From Gelria sp. Kuro-4 (GTDB taxonomy: Bacteria; Bacillota; DTU030; DUMP01), in assembly GCF_019668485.1 (NCBI RefSeq), contig NZ_AP024619.1:991001-1055000 (forward strand): a DNA stretch of 64,000 nt. The letters run 5' to 3'. The notes under the pieces were generated by a model. It saw only the letters and a list, made by a program, of their open reading frames with translations. It was not told the origin of the DNA and ran no database searches. The translations under genes were made by a program, and so were the position numbers. Below are positions 36,416 to 44,539 of this stretch, in pieces (position 1 is the first letter of the stretch; every line of letters starts with the position of its first letter).

Positions 36416-36717
36416 CTAGGCAATTTCAAGTTAGAAACCTTCTGAGATAGTGTCAAGAATTAGTAGGCGGGGTTTCTTAAGAGTACGTGCAAATACTGAT
36501 TTATCGAAAGAATGGCAGGAAATGAATCGCTTATGCGCGAAACATATATAAGGTAATCCGAGGTGATAAGCTGAAGCTAAGATCTAACACGCTACAGGCC
36601 GGATGCGTTATCGTGGTCGTTTCCGGGCAGCCATGCAGGTCTTACTCATCTTTATTTGTCTAAACGTCAAGTGAATTTATTGAAAAAGGGCAATTTTGAA
36701 TGCAGAGGTGGAAGACC

Positions 36718-37998
36718 ATGGTACTGAACATTTACGGCTATCCTGCGGTTAATCCTTTTTCCTTTTGGACCGGTCTTTTAGGCACTCAGGCTTCAAACCC
36801 GCTGAGCAGTGCAGTCCAGGCCATTGCTCTTGAGCGGCTTCTTGCGTCTCAAGCTATCGCCCAACGGCAAGCGCTGCTTATCCAAACGTTAACCGGGCTT
36901 CAAAGTTATGGGCAGCAGCTGTATACGGCCGCTAACGCGCTTACTCTTAATAATGTAAACAACGTTTTCGCGCAGCGAGCAACTACCTCTTCGGCACCAG
37001 ATATACTCACGGCTCAGGCCCTTCCCAATGCTACAATTACCTCCTACCAGATAACGATTACGCAACTGGCGGTCGCCCAGCAGAACGTTGGCACAGCGTT
37101 GACCAGTACCAGTACTACGGCAGTTACCCCAGGAACGAACACCTTCACGCTCACAGTAGGCGGGACCACTTACAACCTTTCCGTGAACATCCTCAGCACT
37201 GATACTAACCAGACTGCACTAGGAAAGATTGCCAATGTAATCAACGCGGCCAACGCTGGGGTAACCGCCAAGGTGATTAACGACACAACTGCCGGCACCT
37301 CGCGACTTCAGATCATGGCCAACAAAACCGGTACGGCCAGCGCCTTCACTCTGGCCGATGTTACCGGAAACGTAGTTACTGCCACCGGGGCGAATACGGT
37401 TAACACTATGGCAGCCAACGCGCAGTACACCGTAAACGGTATAAGCTATACCTCCCAATCGAATACGGTGTTGCTTGATCAGGGGCGCCTTACCGTAAAC
37501 TTTTTTAAAACAAGCACGGCTCAGGTCACCCTTACGGTCGGGCCGGATACCCAGGCCATCAGCGGTGCGGTGAATAACTTAGTCAATGCCTACAACTCAC
37601 TTAAAAGTTATGCTACTCTGAACGCAGGCTTCCTGGTCCCCCGGATCGGCCAGAGCCTAACTAATGCTTATGAGTTGAAAGCTCCTGAGCTTAACGCCCT
37701 GGGTATTACCCGCAACTCCAACGGAACTCTGACCGTGGACCAGAGTAGACTTACCATGGCGGTCAGCCAGAGCCTCGGAGCAGTAAAATCTGCCTTTGGA
37801 GGGGCGGACGGTTTTGCAGTTAACCTGGCACTTCTAGGCCAGGAAATCACCACCAGTCCGCTCTGGAATTTTGCGGCACCGCAGGCTTACCAAACGGTTT
37901 TCTTTCCCAGGATTTATTCCTACCTGTTGACCCTGAACCAGAGCCGGTTTACCGCAGCGATCCTCCCAACCGGAACTCTAGTAAACCTTCTTGTATGA
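36718..37998 (+). CDS. FliD-like (flagellar hook-associated protein 2-like) protein
   Basis: From ATG 36718 (AGAGGTGGAAGACC upstream) this is a 426-residue Ala/Thr/Asn-rich protein without a signal peptide. The central part contains a flagellin hook IN-like repeat (LGKIANVINAANAGVTAKVI, then TSRLQIMANKTGTASAFTL), as in FliD. A C-terminal stretch (AVNNLVNAYNSLKSY) and the end resemble FliD coil regions. No other flagellar gene lies in the window. It may cap a filament or be a secreted adhesin. A cyclic-di-GMP riboswitch follows downstream. Confidence 0.6.
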   Translation: MVLNIYGYPAVNPFSFWTGLLGTQASNPLSSAVQAIALERLLASQAIAQRQALLIQTLTGLQSYGQQLYTAANALTLNNVNNVFAQRATTSSAPDILTAQALPNATITSYQITITQLAVAQQNVGTALTSTSTTAVTPGTNTFTLTVGGTTYNLSVNILSTDTNQTALGKIANVINAANAGVTAKVINDTTAGTSRLQIMANKTGTASAFTLADVTGNVVTATGANTVNTMAANAQYTVNGISYTSQSNTVLLDQGRLTVNFFKTSTAQVTLTVGPDTQAISGAVNNLVNAYNSLKSYATLNAGFLVPRIGQSLTNAYELKAPELNALGITRNSNGTLTVDQSRLTMAVSQSLGAVKSAFGGADGFAVNLALLGQEITTSPLWNFAAPQAYQTVFFPRIYSYLLTLNQSRFTAAILPTGTLVNLLV

Positions 37999-38269
37999 AA
38001 AGGCAGGTGTTCAGTAAACAGGAAAGAGTATATGATCCGGGACTGGTCCGCCAGCTTCCTTCATTCAGCCATATACTTTTTCAGTCCGACAGCGGCGGAA
38101 GGCTTCTGCGGGCAGAGGGATTCCAGCTTGGCAGAGGATGACCGCGCTGAAGGGAGAGCTATAGGTTGACCCGGCGGTATTCGCCTGCACGCCCCGACAA
38201 GGCGAGAGAAGATTATTGAAGAAAACCCTAACAAATAGGGGAAAGAAATGCCGTATTATTTATAAAGGA

Positions 38270-38362
38270 GTCCCTACCAAAGGTAAACCCGGCGAAAGCT
38301 GGGGGCGCAAAGCCATGGGGCCTAAAGCGGTTAATCCGCTACGGCAGCCCGGCTGCTGGGGA
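38270..38362 (+). ncRNA. cyclic-di-GMP-I (GEMM) riboswitch aptamer
   Basis: The core matches the GEMM-I consensus: AGGTAAACCCGGCGAAAGCT (with the GAAA tetraloop in P1a), then GGGGGCGCAAAGCC, a GGCCTAAAGCGG segment with its own short hairpin (AGCGG-TTAA-CCGCT) and ACGGCAGCCCGGC. These are the invariant CGCAAAGCC and CCUAA/ACGG-x-AGCC elements. It precedes a secreted-protein gene by about 140 bp, and a terminator hairpin lies between. It probably makes expression depend on cyclic di-GMP. Confidence 0.88.
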
Positions 38363-38378
38363 GGCAAAACGAGACTGT

Positions 38379-38443
38379 CCCCCGGCGGCCAGCAGTCCGT
38401 GGAAAAAGAAGGGGGTGGGAGCTTGCGGCCGGGGGTGTTTTTT
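38379..38443 (+). terminator. riboswitch expression platform: terminator hairpin
   Basis: CCCCCGGC (38379-38386) pairs with GCCGGGGG (38428-38435), followed by TGTTTTTT. The intervening 40 nt contain CCAGCAG (38389-38395), which is complementary to CTGCTGG at the 3' edge of the aptamer (38353-38359). Pairing of the latter two could compete with the aptamer or the terminator. Whether ligand turns the gene on or off cannot be told by eye. Confidence 0.7.
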
Positions 38444-38499
38444 GGTTAGCTTTTGGTGTGTTTTAATACGTCAATTTTATCCAACAGGAGGGAACAGAG

Positions 38500-39636
38500 A
38501 TGAACAAGCAAACCAGGCTGTTCTTGGTTATGTTGATTGTGGCAGCCTTTCTCTTTGGGACAATAAAAGTGGCGTTCAGCATGGAGAGAAGGTGGCGCGG
38601 TGGTGCGGGTGATGCTGCGAAGGTATTCCAGGAGAACTCCGTTGCGGCGGACGTATACCAGCATGGAGAGAAGGACGACTTTAAGGACAAGACCCGCACA
38701 CACGACGAAGGCGACGAACTGCAGGTAGGGATGGAGCAGGGGTCCGAGTGGGGGATCGCCGAGGGAGAAGACGGAGAATTTGAAGACGGCGAATTTGGAG
38801 ACGGAGAGGTTGGAGACGGAGAGGTTGGAGACGGGGAATTTACTGAATCGGGAGCAAAAGGCCTCGCGAAGCGCATCGCCGAACTGGAAAAGAAGCTGGC
38901 GGAAGATCCTAACAACACGAAACTGCTTTGGAAGCTGGTGGTGGCCTACCGCAATGCTGCAGAGTACGATAAGGCCATCGCGGTGCTCAGGGAACTGCAG
39001 AAGCAATTGCCACACCCCACGGCGAAAGTTACAGTGCTGCTAGCCCAGTGCCTCAGGGCCAAGGGCGACCGCGAGGCAGCGCTCGCCGAACTAGGAAAGC
39101 TGCTTGAATCGCCCGCGACCGTGCCAGGTGCTGTGTACGCCTACGAAGGCATTCTGAAAGAGGAGCTCGGCAAGGTAGAGGAAGCGACGGAGGACATGGA
39201 GAATGCCATCACTACCGAACCGAAAGCTGAGGACCTGTACAAGAAAGTCGGCGAACTCTACAAGAAAGCGGACAAGAAAGGTATCAAGGTGTTCGTGAAG
39301 GGCAGAAAACTCTCTAGTGACGCTGAACCCTTTGTCGAGAATGGCCGCACCATGGTACCGGTCCGGGCTATCGCGCAGGCCCTGGGGCTGAAGGTAGACT
39401 ACGACGGCAAGAAAGACGTGGTCGTCATCTCGAACCCCGACAGCAGTAAGACACTGGTCCTTTACCTGGGTCGCGCCGAGGCGATGGTTGACGGGCAGAA
39501 GATGGCCCTCGACATGCCTGCCCGGGTGGTCCCGCCGGGGCGGATGGTCGTCCCGCTCCGTTTTGTGAGCGAAAACCTGGGTGCGGACGTTAAGTGGTTC
39601 GAGGAGGGGCAGGTGGTGGCGGTCAACGAGCAGTAG
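38500..39636 (+). CDS. secreted protein with acidic repeats, TPR and copper amine oxidase N-terminal domain
   Basis: This is a 378-residue protein. An N-terminal membrane/signal segment (residues 6-27) is followed by an acidic low-complexity region with EDGEF/GDGEV units (about 88-112), a helical TPR-like region (about 120-255: DPNNTKLLWKLVVAYRNAAE, YDKAIAVLRELQ), and a C-terminal copper amine oxidase N-terminal-like domain (about 260-378; GRTMVPVRAIAQALGLKVDY and GRMVVPLRFVSENLGADVKW). Such domains occur on exported clostridial proteins and probably bind the cell wall. AGGAGGGAACAG precedes the ATG. Expression is likely controlled by the upstream riboswitch. Confidence 0.82.
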   Translation: MNKQTRLFLVMLIVAAFLFGTIKVAFSMERRWRGGAGDAAKVFQENSVAADVYQHGEKDDFKDKTRTHDEGDELQVGMEQGSEWGIAEGEDGEFEDGEFGDGEVGDGEVGDGEFTESGAKGLAKRIAELEKKLAEDPNNTKLLWKLVVAYRNAAEYDKAIAVLRELQKQLPHPTAKVTVLLAQCLRAKGDREAALAELGKLLESPATVPGAVYAYEGILKEELGKVEEATEDMENAITTEPKAEDLYKKVGELYKKADKKGIKVFVKGRKLSSDAEPFVENGRTMVPVRAIAQALGLKVDYDGKKDVVVISNPDSSKTLVLYLGRAEAMVDGQKMALDMPARVVPPGRMVVPLRFVSENLGADVKWFEEGQVVAVNEQ

Positions 39637-40040
39637 GAGCTGACATAGAGCCCGGCGTCCGGTCGGAGGATGTCAGACTTTTAGCTAGCAGTCGAATCGA
39701 CCTAACGCTAATCGAAAGAATAAAAACATAGACATTCCTTATTGGTTCCCCCCAACCTAATCCTGAAAGGAAATGAGACTGGCGAAGCGCTACGCATAGA
39801 CCGCCAAACGCTGCGTTGGCATGTACGTGCCTTCCCGGCGTTTTAGTCCTTAGGGCGATACCTCCCCGGCCCTGGCGGCTTCTCCTTAAGCTCCGTCAGA
39901 AATCCTGCGAAGAACCAGTCCCGGGGGTAGAACTGGGGGCAGGAAAAGAGAAGTAACCTGTGCAAAAATACCAGAGTAAAAATACAAAAGGAGCGGGTGC
40001 GATGCTCGTTTTGGTAACGGGTGGGGCAGCCGGTTGTCTG
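39637..40040. other. intergenic region without an intact gene
   Basis: About 400 bp without a convincing gene. Near 39770-39845 one frame reads ETGEALRIDRQTLRWHVRAF before a stop, which looks like the relic of a helix-turn-helix. Nothing else could be supported. Confidence 0.4.
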
Positions 40041-40166
40041 CCGTACCCCCGCCATAAACGGTATTCCTGCCGGCACTGCCTCACGGCGCCTCCGGCTGAG
40101 ATTATCGTACACCACCACCTCGTAGCCCGCCTGCACCAGGCGCCGCGCCGCATGGCTTCCAATACG
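40041..40166 (-). pseudogene. UDP-glucose 4-epimerase-like N-terminal remnant
   Basis: On the minus strand the text reads RIGSHAARRLVQAGYEVVVY, then DNLSRRRREAVPAGIPFMAG. That is the Rossmann start of GalE-type epimerases, after the lost GGAG(Y/F) loop. About 42 codons survive, and no start or downstream domain is present. Confidence 0.65.
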
Positions 40167-40242
40167 GCTCGCGCCGCGCCAGAGACCCAACGCCACCTCC
40201 CCTACTCATGCCCTGGCATTCTCTAAAAGGTGTGTCAAAGAT

Positions 40243-40312
40243 GGGCGTTTCGTCCCGCCGGCGCTTGATGAGGATGTGGTTGTACTCCCTGTAAGCTTGG
40301 TCACACGGGCTG
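40243..40312 (-). pseudogene. relic of the Phd-like antitoxin gene
   Basis: About 65 bp including CGTCCCGCCGGCGCTTGATG, AGGATGTGGTTGTACTCCCT and GTAAGCTTGGTC match 32213-32275, inside the antitoxin gene on the minus strand, with few changes. Only the codons for roughly YDQAYREYNHILIKRRRDE remain. Confidence 0.75.
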
Positions 40313-40388
40313 GTTATGGACGGCAGAGGTGTCTGCTTGGGTCAAAAGGATTTCGCCCGACGAGGGCGAAATGGATAGGTGATACCAG

Positions 40389-40412
40389 GGCCCGGGGTGT
40401 GCCTGGGTTTAG
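40389..40412 (+). repeat. CCCGGGGTG-type hairpin element, copy 2
   Basis: GGCCCGGGGTGTGCCTGGGT followed by TTAG matches copy 1 at 32474-32497 with two differences, again about 35 bp ahead of a gene start. Confidence 0.4.
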
Positions 40413-40446
40413 TGGCGCCGCGCGTGAGCAGAAGGGGGAAAGTGCC

Positions 40447-40911
40447 ATGCCCAAGCGAGTGCTGAAGGACGAACAAACCATCACTGCGCTCCTGGAACGG
40501 ACCCCGGTGGGGGTGCTGGCCACGTGCGCGGGGGACCAGCCGTGGGCGGTGCCGATGAACTTCGTGTACGACGCGGCGGCCCGGCGGGTGTACCTGCACG
40601 CGGCGCCCACGGGGCGCAAACTGGCGAACATCCAGGCCAATCCCAAGGTGCGCTTTCTGGTCTATGTACCGGGGAAGCTGGTGCGGGGGGAGACGCCCTG
40701 CCGCTTCGGCCAGCGCTACCAGAGCGTGATCCTTGCCGGGCGTGCGCGGGTGGTGAGCGACCCGGCGGAAAAGCAAACGGCCCTCAGCCGGCTGGTGGCC
40801 AAGTTTGCTGAAGGCCGGGAGCTCGGCCCGATTCCTGCGGCCGAGCTCGAGCGCGTGGCGGTGCTGGCGATAGACGTGGAGGAAATCAGCGGAAAAGAGA
40901 ACGTGGACTGA
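40447..40911 (+). CDS. pyridoxamine 5'-phosphate oxidase-family flavin-binding protein
   Basis: From ATG 40447 (AGAAGGGGGAAAGTGCC upstream) this is a 154-residue protein. It has the split-barrel fold features of the PNPOx-like family: VGVLATCAGDQPWAVPMNFV, then VYLHAAPTGRKLANIQANPK, VRFLVYVP and SVILAGRARVVSDPAEK. Members bind FMN or related cofactors (5-nitroimidazole resistance NimA-like proteins have this architecture). The histidine at LHAAPTGRK is the NimA-like cofactor residue position. The substrate is unknown. Its stop overlaps a possible ATG of the next gene. Confidence 0.78.
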   Translation: MPKRVLKDEQTITALLERTPVGVLATCAGDQPWAVPMNFVYDAAARRVYLHAAPTGRKLANIQANPKVRFLVYVPGKLVRGETPCRFGQRYQSVILAGRARVVSDPAEKQTALSRLVAKFAEGRELGPIPAAELERVAVLAIDVEEISGKENVD

Positions 40912-41024
40912 TGCCGTCCCGCTGCCGGAGGGTCGAGTCAGGGCCGGGGCGGCTTCCCTTGCAGCTAAAGGAAAAACATGGTATCGTTAAGCTGAAGAGG
41001 GGGACGTGCCCGGGGGGTGATGGC

Positions 41025-41462
41025 TTGCAGGCAGAAGATGAACTGGCTGCGGACAGAGAGGCTATGACCGGCGTCTTAAAGGACTATTTTCGTACGCGGC
41101 AGGATGTCGCACTAGCCTTTGTTTTCGGTTCGGTGGCCAAGGGTAAGGCGACCAAGCGCTCGGACGTGGATGTAGCCGTATACTTCAGCACTCCCTACGA
41201 TGTGCAGAAACTCAGGAAGCTAAGCGGGGAACTGGAGAACCTGCTGCACAAGGACGTTGACCTGATCGTCCTCAACGACGCCAACCCCTCCCTGGCGTGG
41301 TCGGCCCTGCGCGGCATTCCCCTCCGGATAGCGGACCGTGGCTTCTACCTGGAATACATGTTGGACGTCTCGCGGGAGGCGGAGGACTTTCGCGAGTTCA
41401 TCTTTGACCTTTGGCGCCTGCGGCAGGAGCGGCGGCAGCGGCAGTCCCAAGATGTAGGCTAA
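41025..41462 (+). CDS. mntA: MNT-family nucleotidyltransferase (MntA-like antitoxin)
   Basis: MntA proteins transfer AMP to a tyrosine of the HepT toxin and so silence it. The 145-residue product has the core FVFGSVAKGKATKRSDVDVA (GSx(10)DxD), and LHKDVDLIVLNDANPSL with the third acidic residue. I chose TTG 41025 with GGGGGGTGATGGC ahead. The frame is open to ATG 40911, which touches the previous stop, but the extra 38 residues look non-conserved. ATG 41064 is a third option. hepT starts directly after. Confidence 0.82.
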   Translation: MQAEDELAADREAMTGVLKDYFRTRQDVALAFVFGSVAKGKATKRSDVDVAVYFSTPYDVQKLRKLSGELENLLHKDVDLIVLNDANPSLAWSALRGIPLRIADRGFYLEYMLDVSREAEDFREFIFDLWRLRQERRQRQSQDVG

Positions 41463-41466
41463 GGAG

Positions 41467-41898
41467 GTGTTCCCTCTGGAAGAAGCGACAAAACACAGCC
41501 TTCTCCGCCGGCTGGAGTTCGCGCGCAGCGAGCTCAACGACCTTAAAGAGTACACAAACCTGGACTACCAGACATACAGCACCCAGCGAGTAATTCGGCG
41601 CAATGTCGAGCGCATGATCGAGAACATCTGCAACGCGCTCACAGACATCGGGAAGATTATCATTGCGCAGTCGGATGATGAGATGCCGGAGACCTATAAA
41701 GAGGTTTTCGTTCGGCTGGGAGCGTTGGGCTTTATCGACCAGGACGTGGCTGCTGCACTTGCCGGGGCAACGAAGCTGCGCAATGTGCTGGCGCATCAGT
41801 ATCTTGACATCAAGTGGCAGTACATCCGGGAGTTCTTGGTTCATGATGTAAAGGAAGCGGAAAGGTTTGTAGCCGTGGTCGAGAGGTGGCTCTCTTGA
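41467..41898 (+). CDS. hepT: HepT-like HEPN toxin (DUF86)
   Basis: This is a 143-residue helical protein, 134 in length from the in-frame CTG at 41476 plus one. The RNase motif Rx4-6H is present as RNVLAHQY (KLRNVLAHQYLDIKW). YTNLDYQTYSTQRVIRRNVE matches the DUF86 N-terminal part. The GTG at 41467 begins within the AAGGAGG ribosome site (41461-41467), so translation may really start at CTG 41476, eight bases after it, or at GTG with a weaker site. Pairs with mntA. A CCCGGG hairpin with a T-rich tail follows its stop. Confidence 0.85.
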   Translation: MFPLEEATKHSLLRRLEFARSELNDLKEYTNLDYQTYSTQRVIRRNVERMIENICNALTDIGKIIIAQSDDEMPETYKEVFVRLGALGFIDQDVAAALAGATKLRNVLAHQYLDIKWQYIREFLVHDVKEAERFVAVVERWLS

Positions 41899-41902
41899 AG
41901 TT

Positions 41903-41930
41903 GCCCGGGATGTGCCAGGTTTACTTTTGA
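41903..41930 (+). terminator. hairpin after hepT, CCCGGGGTG-type element copy 3
   Basis: GCCCGGGATGTGCCAGGTTT followed by ACTTTTG lies 4 bp after the hepT stop. It resembles the elements at 32474 and 40389 and can fold weakly. A terminator role for hepT is likely. Confidence 0.4.
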
Positions 41931-41973
41931 GGAAGGCGGGCAGCTTCAGCGAGGAACCAGGCAGGATCCTTAG

Positions 41974-42100
41974 TCATTGAGCCTGTACCTCCTCGGCCCC
42001 AGTTTTTCCAGCAGCCCAGAAGCCAGGGCCTCCTGCCAACGCCGCCTGTCAAGCTGGGTTAGCAGTTGTTCCTCTTGGGGATCGCGCGGGCGACGCCGGG
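41974..42100 (-). pseudogene. C-terminal remnant of an unknown protein, minus strand
   Basis: A frame just beyond and out of phase with the HEPN gene reads RDPQEEQLLTQLDRRRWQEA, then LASGLLEKLGPRRYRLND and a stop near 41974. It looks like coding sequence and could be the true tail of the HEPN gene displaced by a frameshift, or the end of a lost gene. Not recognised. Confidence 0.4.
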
Positions 42101-42520
42101 GTAAGCGCCAGGTGGCAGCATCGGCGGCCCGGTGTACCTGGCGTGCCCTCGTGCCCCGGCAATGGCCCGCTCGGCGTCCGCCTGCGTGTATTCTTCCGTT
42201 GGGATGAAGTCGACTTCACCATAAAGAGCGAACTCGCCCTCTTTACGCAACCACTTGGAGACTTCTGCCAGCTCCTTGGCTTGCGCGCGTACGGGAGCCG
42301 GCAGGCGGTCGGCAAAGTCAAGCAGCAGGCCGCCGACATCGTGGAGCTTGGGCGGCTCTACGCCCACGTGGCGCAGGATGCCCTTAAGGGCCAGTTCTAC
42401 AGTTTCCTGGGCCTCGCGCACGACGTCGGAAAAAGCCCCCTCGGCCAAGAGCAGGTCGAGGACCTTGAGCCTGGTCCGGCACTTCGTCAAGTAGCTTTGA
42501 GCCAGCGCTTCGTTGGTCAT
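42059..42520 (-). CDS. HEPN-domain protein of a second HEPN/MNT pair
   Basis: This is a 153-residue protein. It has the PF05168-like pattern: an N-terminal helix (ALAQSYLTKCRTRLKVLDLL), SDVVREAQETVELALKGILR, and EPPKLHDVGGLLLDFADRLP, the usual P-x-x-HD element. The last 30 residues are proline- and glycine-rich and may stem from a frameshift, since a good-looking frame follows (see the neighbouring remnant). Its ATG overlaps the stop of the nucleotidyltransferase gene (ATGA). Confidence 0.78.
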   Translation of the reverse strand: MTNEALAQSYLTKCRTRLKVLDLLLAEGAFSDVVREAQETVELALKGILRHVGVEPPKLHDVGGLLLDFADRLPAPVRAQAKELAEVSKWLRKEGEFALYGEVDFIPTEEYTQADAERAIAGARGHARYTGPPMLPPGAYPGVARAIPKRNNC

Positions 42521-43005
42521 AGCTCGAAAACCTCCCCCGGCTGGTAATCGGCTTTTACCACCCAGTACCAGGCGCCGCCGCGCTGCACTTTGTAAGCACC
42601 GAGGCGCTGTAACCGGGCCCTGAATTCCTGGAGGAAGGTAGCGAAGAATGAATCCCGGTCGTACAAGAGGCGTGCATCATCCACAAAATCCAGGAAGAGC
42701 AGACTGCCCAGCCTGACTTCCGCGGGGGTTTTGAAGACCGGTGCCAGGTATGTTTCCACGCCGGCCTGCTTGGCGCTGGCAAGGGTAGGGGCAAGGAGGT
42801 CCTCTATCGCTGCGAATTCCTCCACGCGCGCCAGCCGGCGCCGCGCCAGGCCTTCCGCCACAACGAGGAGATCGATGTCGGAATCCGGCCGCGGGGTACC
42901 GCGGGCCACAGACCCGAACACCACAAGAGAAACGAGCCGTTCCCCGTATACTTGGTGCGCGGCGCCCGGCAGGGCGGCCAGTATGTTCTCAAAGGCTGCC
43001 AGCAT
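42517..43005 (-). CDS. MNT-family nucleotidyltransferase of the second HEPN/MNT pair
   Basis: From ATG 43005 this is a 162-residue protein with LVVFGSVARGTPRPDSDIDL (GSx(10)DxD) and ETYLAPVFKTPAEVRLG further on. TTG codons 24-27 bp upstream behind GGGAAGGG could also start it. It is upstream of, and coupled to, the HEPN gene. Pairs of this kind act as toxin-antitoxin or as regulators of HEPN ribonucleases. The 220 bp between this start and jetD show nothing I can name. Confidence 0.8.
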   Translation of the reverse strand: MLAAFENILAALPGAAHQVYGERLVSLVVFGSVARGTPRPDSDIDLLVVAEGLARRRLARVEEFAAIEDLLAPTLASAKQAGVETYLAPVFKTPAEVRLGSLLFLDFVDDARLLYDRDSFFATFLQEFRARLQRLGAYKVQRGGAWYWVVKADYQPGEVFEL

Positions 43006-43225
43006 TGTGGTGCCGTGCAAAGTCAACAACCCTTCCCTGATACTTTTGCGCCGCCCCGCCAGTCCCCGGCGCGGGTTGCCCCAGTCTCCAGCCGGACGGG
43101 AACCAGCGCACTGCAAGCACATTGTACTACCTGGACAAGAAATATGCAACCAATTCCGAACCATCGGTCCAGCCTCCGGCGGCTTCCGCGGTGACAGGGG
43201 GCGTTACCGGAATTGCACCGGTTGG

Positions 43226-44527
43226 TCAATCTCGTCGTCGCTGAACCGGAACCGGCGGCCTGCCGCGCAGGTCGGCCAGAAGATTTGGGACCATGGCTTC
43301 CTGGTAGACCACGACGCCGCGCGCCCGGATGGCGGCAGGCAGCTGGGGGTCCCAGGGGACGCTCAGGGCGGCCAGGCGCCCGGCTTGGGTGGGCGTGAGG
43401 GGCAGGCCGGCGGGAGCAGCCTGGTACGCCCTGGTGTCGAAGAACCAGGGGCGAAAGGCGGAGCCGCAGCGCTCGGCCACCCGTAGGCCTATCTGCAGCC
43501 CTTCCCAATCGAAGTCGCCGCTGTAGTAGATGGGTGCGCCCGCTGCGGCCAGCTCGTCGAGGAGGGTGAGGGCGGCGACGCTGGGCTGCCCGCTCACGTT
43601 GATGAGGGGCGGCAGCTCCCAGCCTGCATCTGCGGCATCGAGGATGGCGCTGAACACCGTGGGGTTTTCCACTACATACACCGGGGCCGCGGCCCAGGCG
43701 GTCTCCTGCTGAAAGAAACGCAGCGGCAGAAGCAGTGGGGTGGCGGTGGCCTGGGACGCGGCGAAGATTGCCGCCCGTGGGTCATGGGGCCGAACCTTGA
43801 GCCCCGCCACCGCCACGCTGGAAGAGATGTCGTCATCGCCCAGCCCGGCCCGACGCCAGGCCTCACGCTGCTCGGCGGCGGTGAGGGGCGTCTCACCCAG
43901 GCCGAGGACGCAGGTAATGCCCGAGAGGACAAGCCTCCCCAGGGAAGTGTTCAGGTCCAGAGCGTGGGGGTTGCCGGTGAGCTCTGCCGCGAAAACCGGC
44001 AGCCGCGTGCGGGATATTTCCCACACGGGCAGCCTGTCCAGAGCCCGGAGGCAGGTGTCCAGCGTGGCCAGCGCCTGCTCGCGGCTCCGGCGGTAGAGGG
44101 CGAGCAGGGTGCGGTAACCGGCACCGCGGCCGGCTTTCAGTTCGGCCAGCCAGCGAGCGGTTTCCTTTCGGCGCGGGGTTTTTTCCAGGGCGGCGAAGAA
44201 GCCTTCCCAGGCCTGTGCGGCGGCGCGGCGGCGGTCCCGGCGGGTCTTGAGGTCGGCGCCGTAGATAACCTCCAGGGCTTCCACCAGGGTACAGCCGAAA
44301 CGGCTGGCCCTCAGGGCCGCATCCACGCGGGCCAGCGCCACCTTACACTTCGCCTGCCCGCTGAGATCCAGCGCCAGCAGGCCGCCGATAGCCTCGCGCT
44401 CGGGAGGGGTCAGGGCGGTGAGCTTTACGCTTCCGCCCACCCGCCCCAGCGCTTCGTATTTTCTTTTCACCGCAGGCCAGAGGCGTTTCAGGCCGCTCTG
44501 GTTGAGGTAAGCTTCCAGGTCGGTCAT
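43226..44527 (-). CDS. jetD: JetD, nuclease subunit of a type II Wadjet system (TIGR02679/DUF2399)
   Basis: JetD cuts closed-circular plasmid DNA after JetABC has extruded it. The 433-residue protein begins LNQSGLKRLWPAVKRKYEAL and LTPPEREAIGGLLALDL, typical of TIGR02679. The Toprim-like catalytic part is seen at about residues 330-345: IYYSGDFDWEGLQIGLRVAE with the acidic pair, preceded by LLPLRFFQQETAW and INVSGQPSVAAL. It is the last gene of the operon, 12 bp after jetC. Lengths and gene order match Wadjet type II. Confidence 0.9.
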   Translation of the reverse strand: MTDLEAYLNQSGLKRLWPAVKRKYEALGRVGGSVKLTALTPPEREAIGGLLALDLSGQAKCKVALARVDAALRASRFGCTLVEALEVIYGADLKTRRDRRRAAAQAWEGFFAALEKTPRRKETARWLAELKAGRGAGYRTLLALYRRSREQALATLDTCLRALDRLPVWEISRTRLPVFAAELTGNPHALDLNTSLGRLVLSGITCVLGLGETPLTAAEQREAWRRAGLGDDDISSSVAVAGLKVRPHDPRAAIFAASQATATPLLLPLRFFQQETAWAAAPVYVVENPTVFSAILDAADAGWELPPLINVSGQPSVAALTLLDELAAAGAPIYYSGDFDWEGLQIGLRVAERCGSAFRPWFFDTRAYQAAPAGLPLTPTQAGRLAALSVPWDPQLPAAIRARGVVVYQEAMVPNLLADLRGRPPVPVQRRRD

Positions 44528-44539
44528 GGCGCTCTACTC

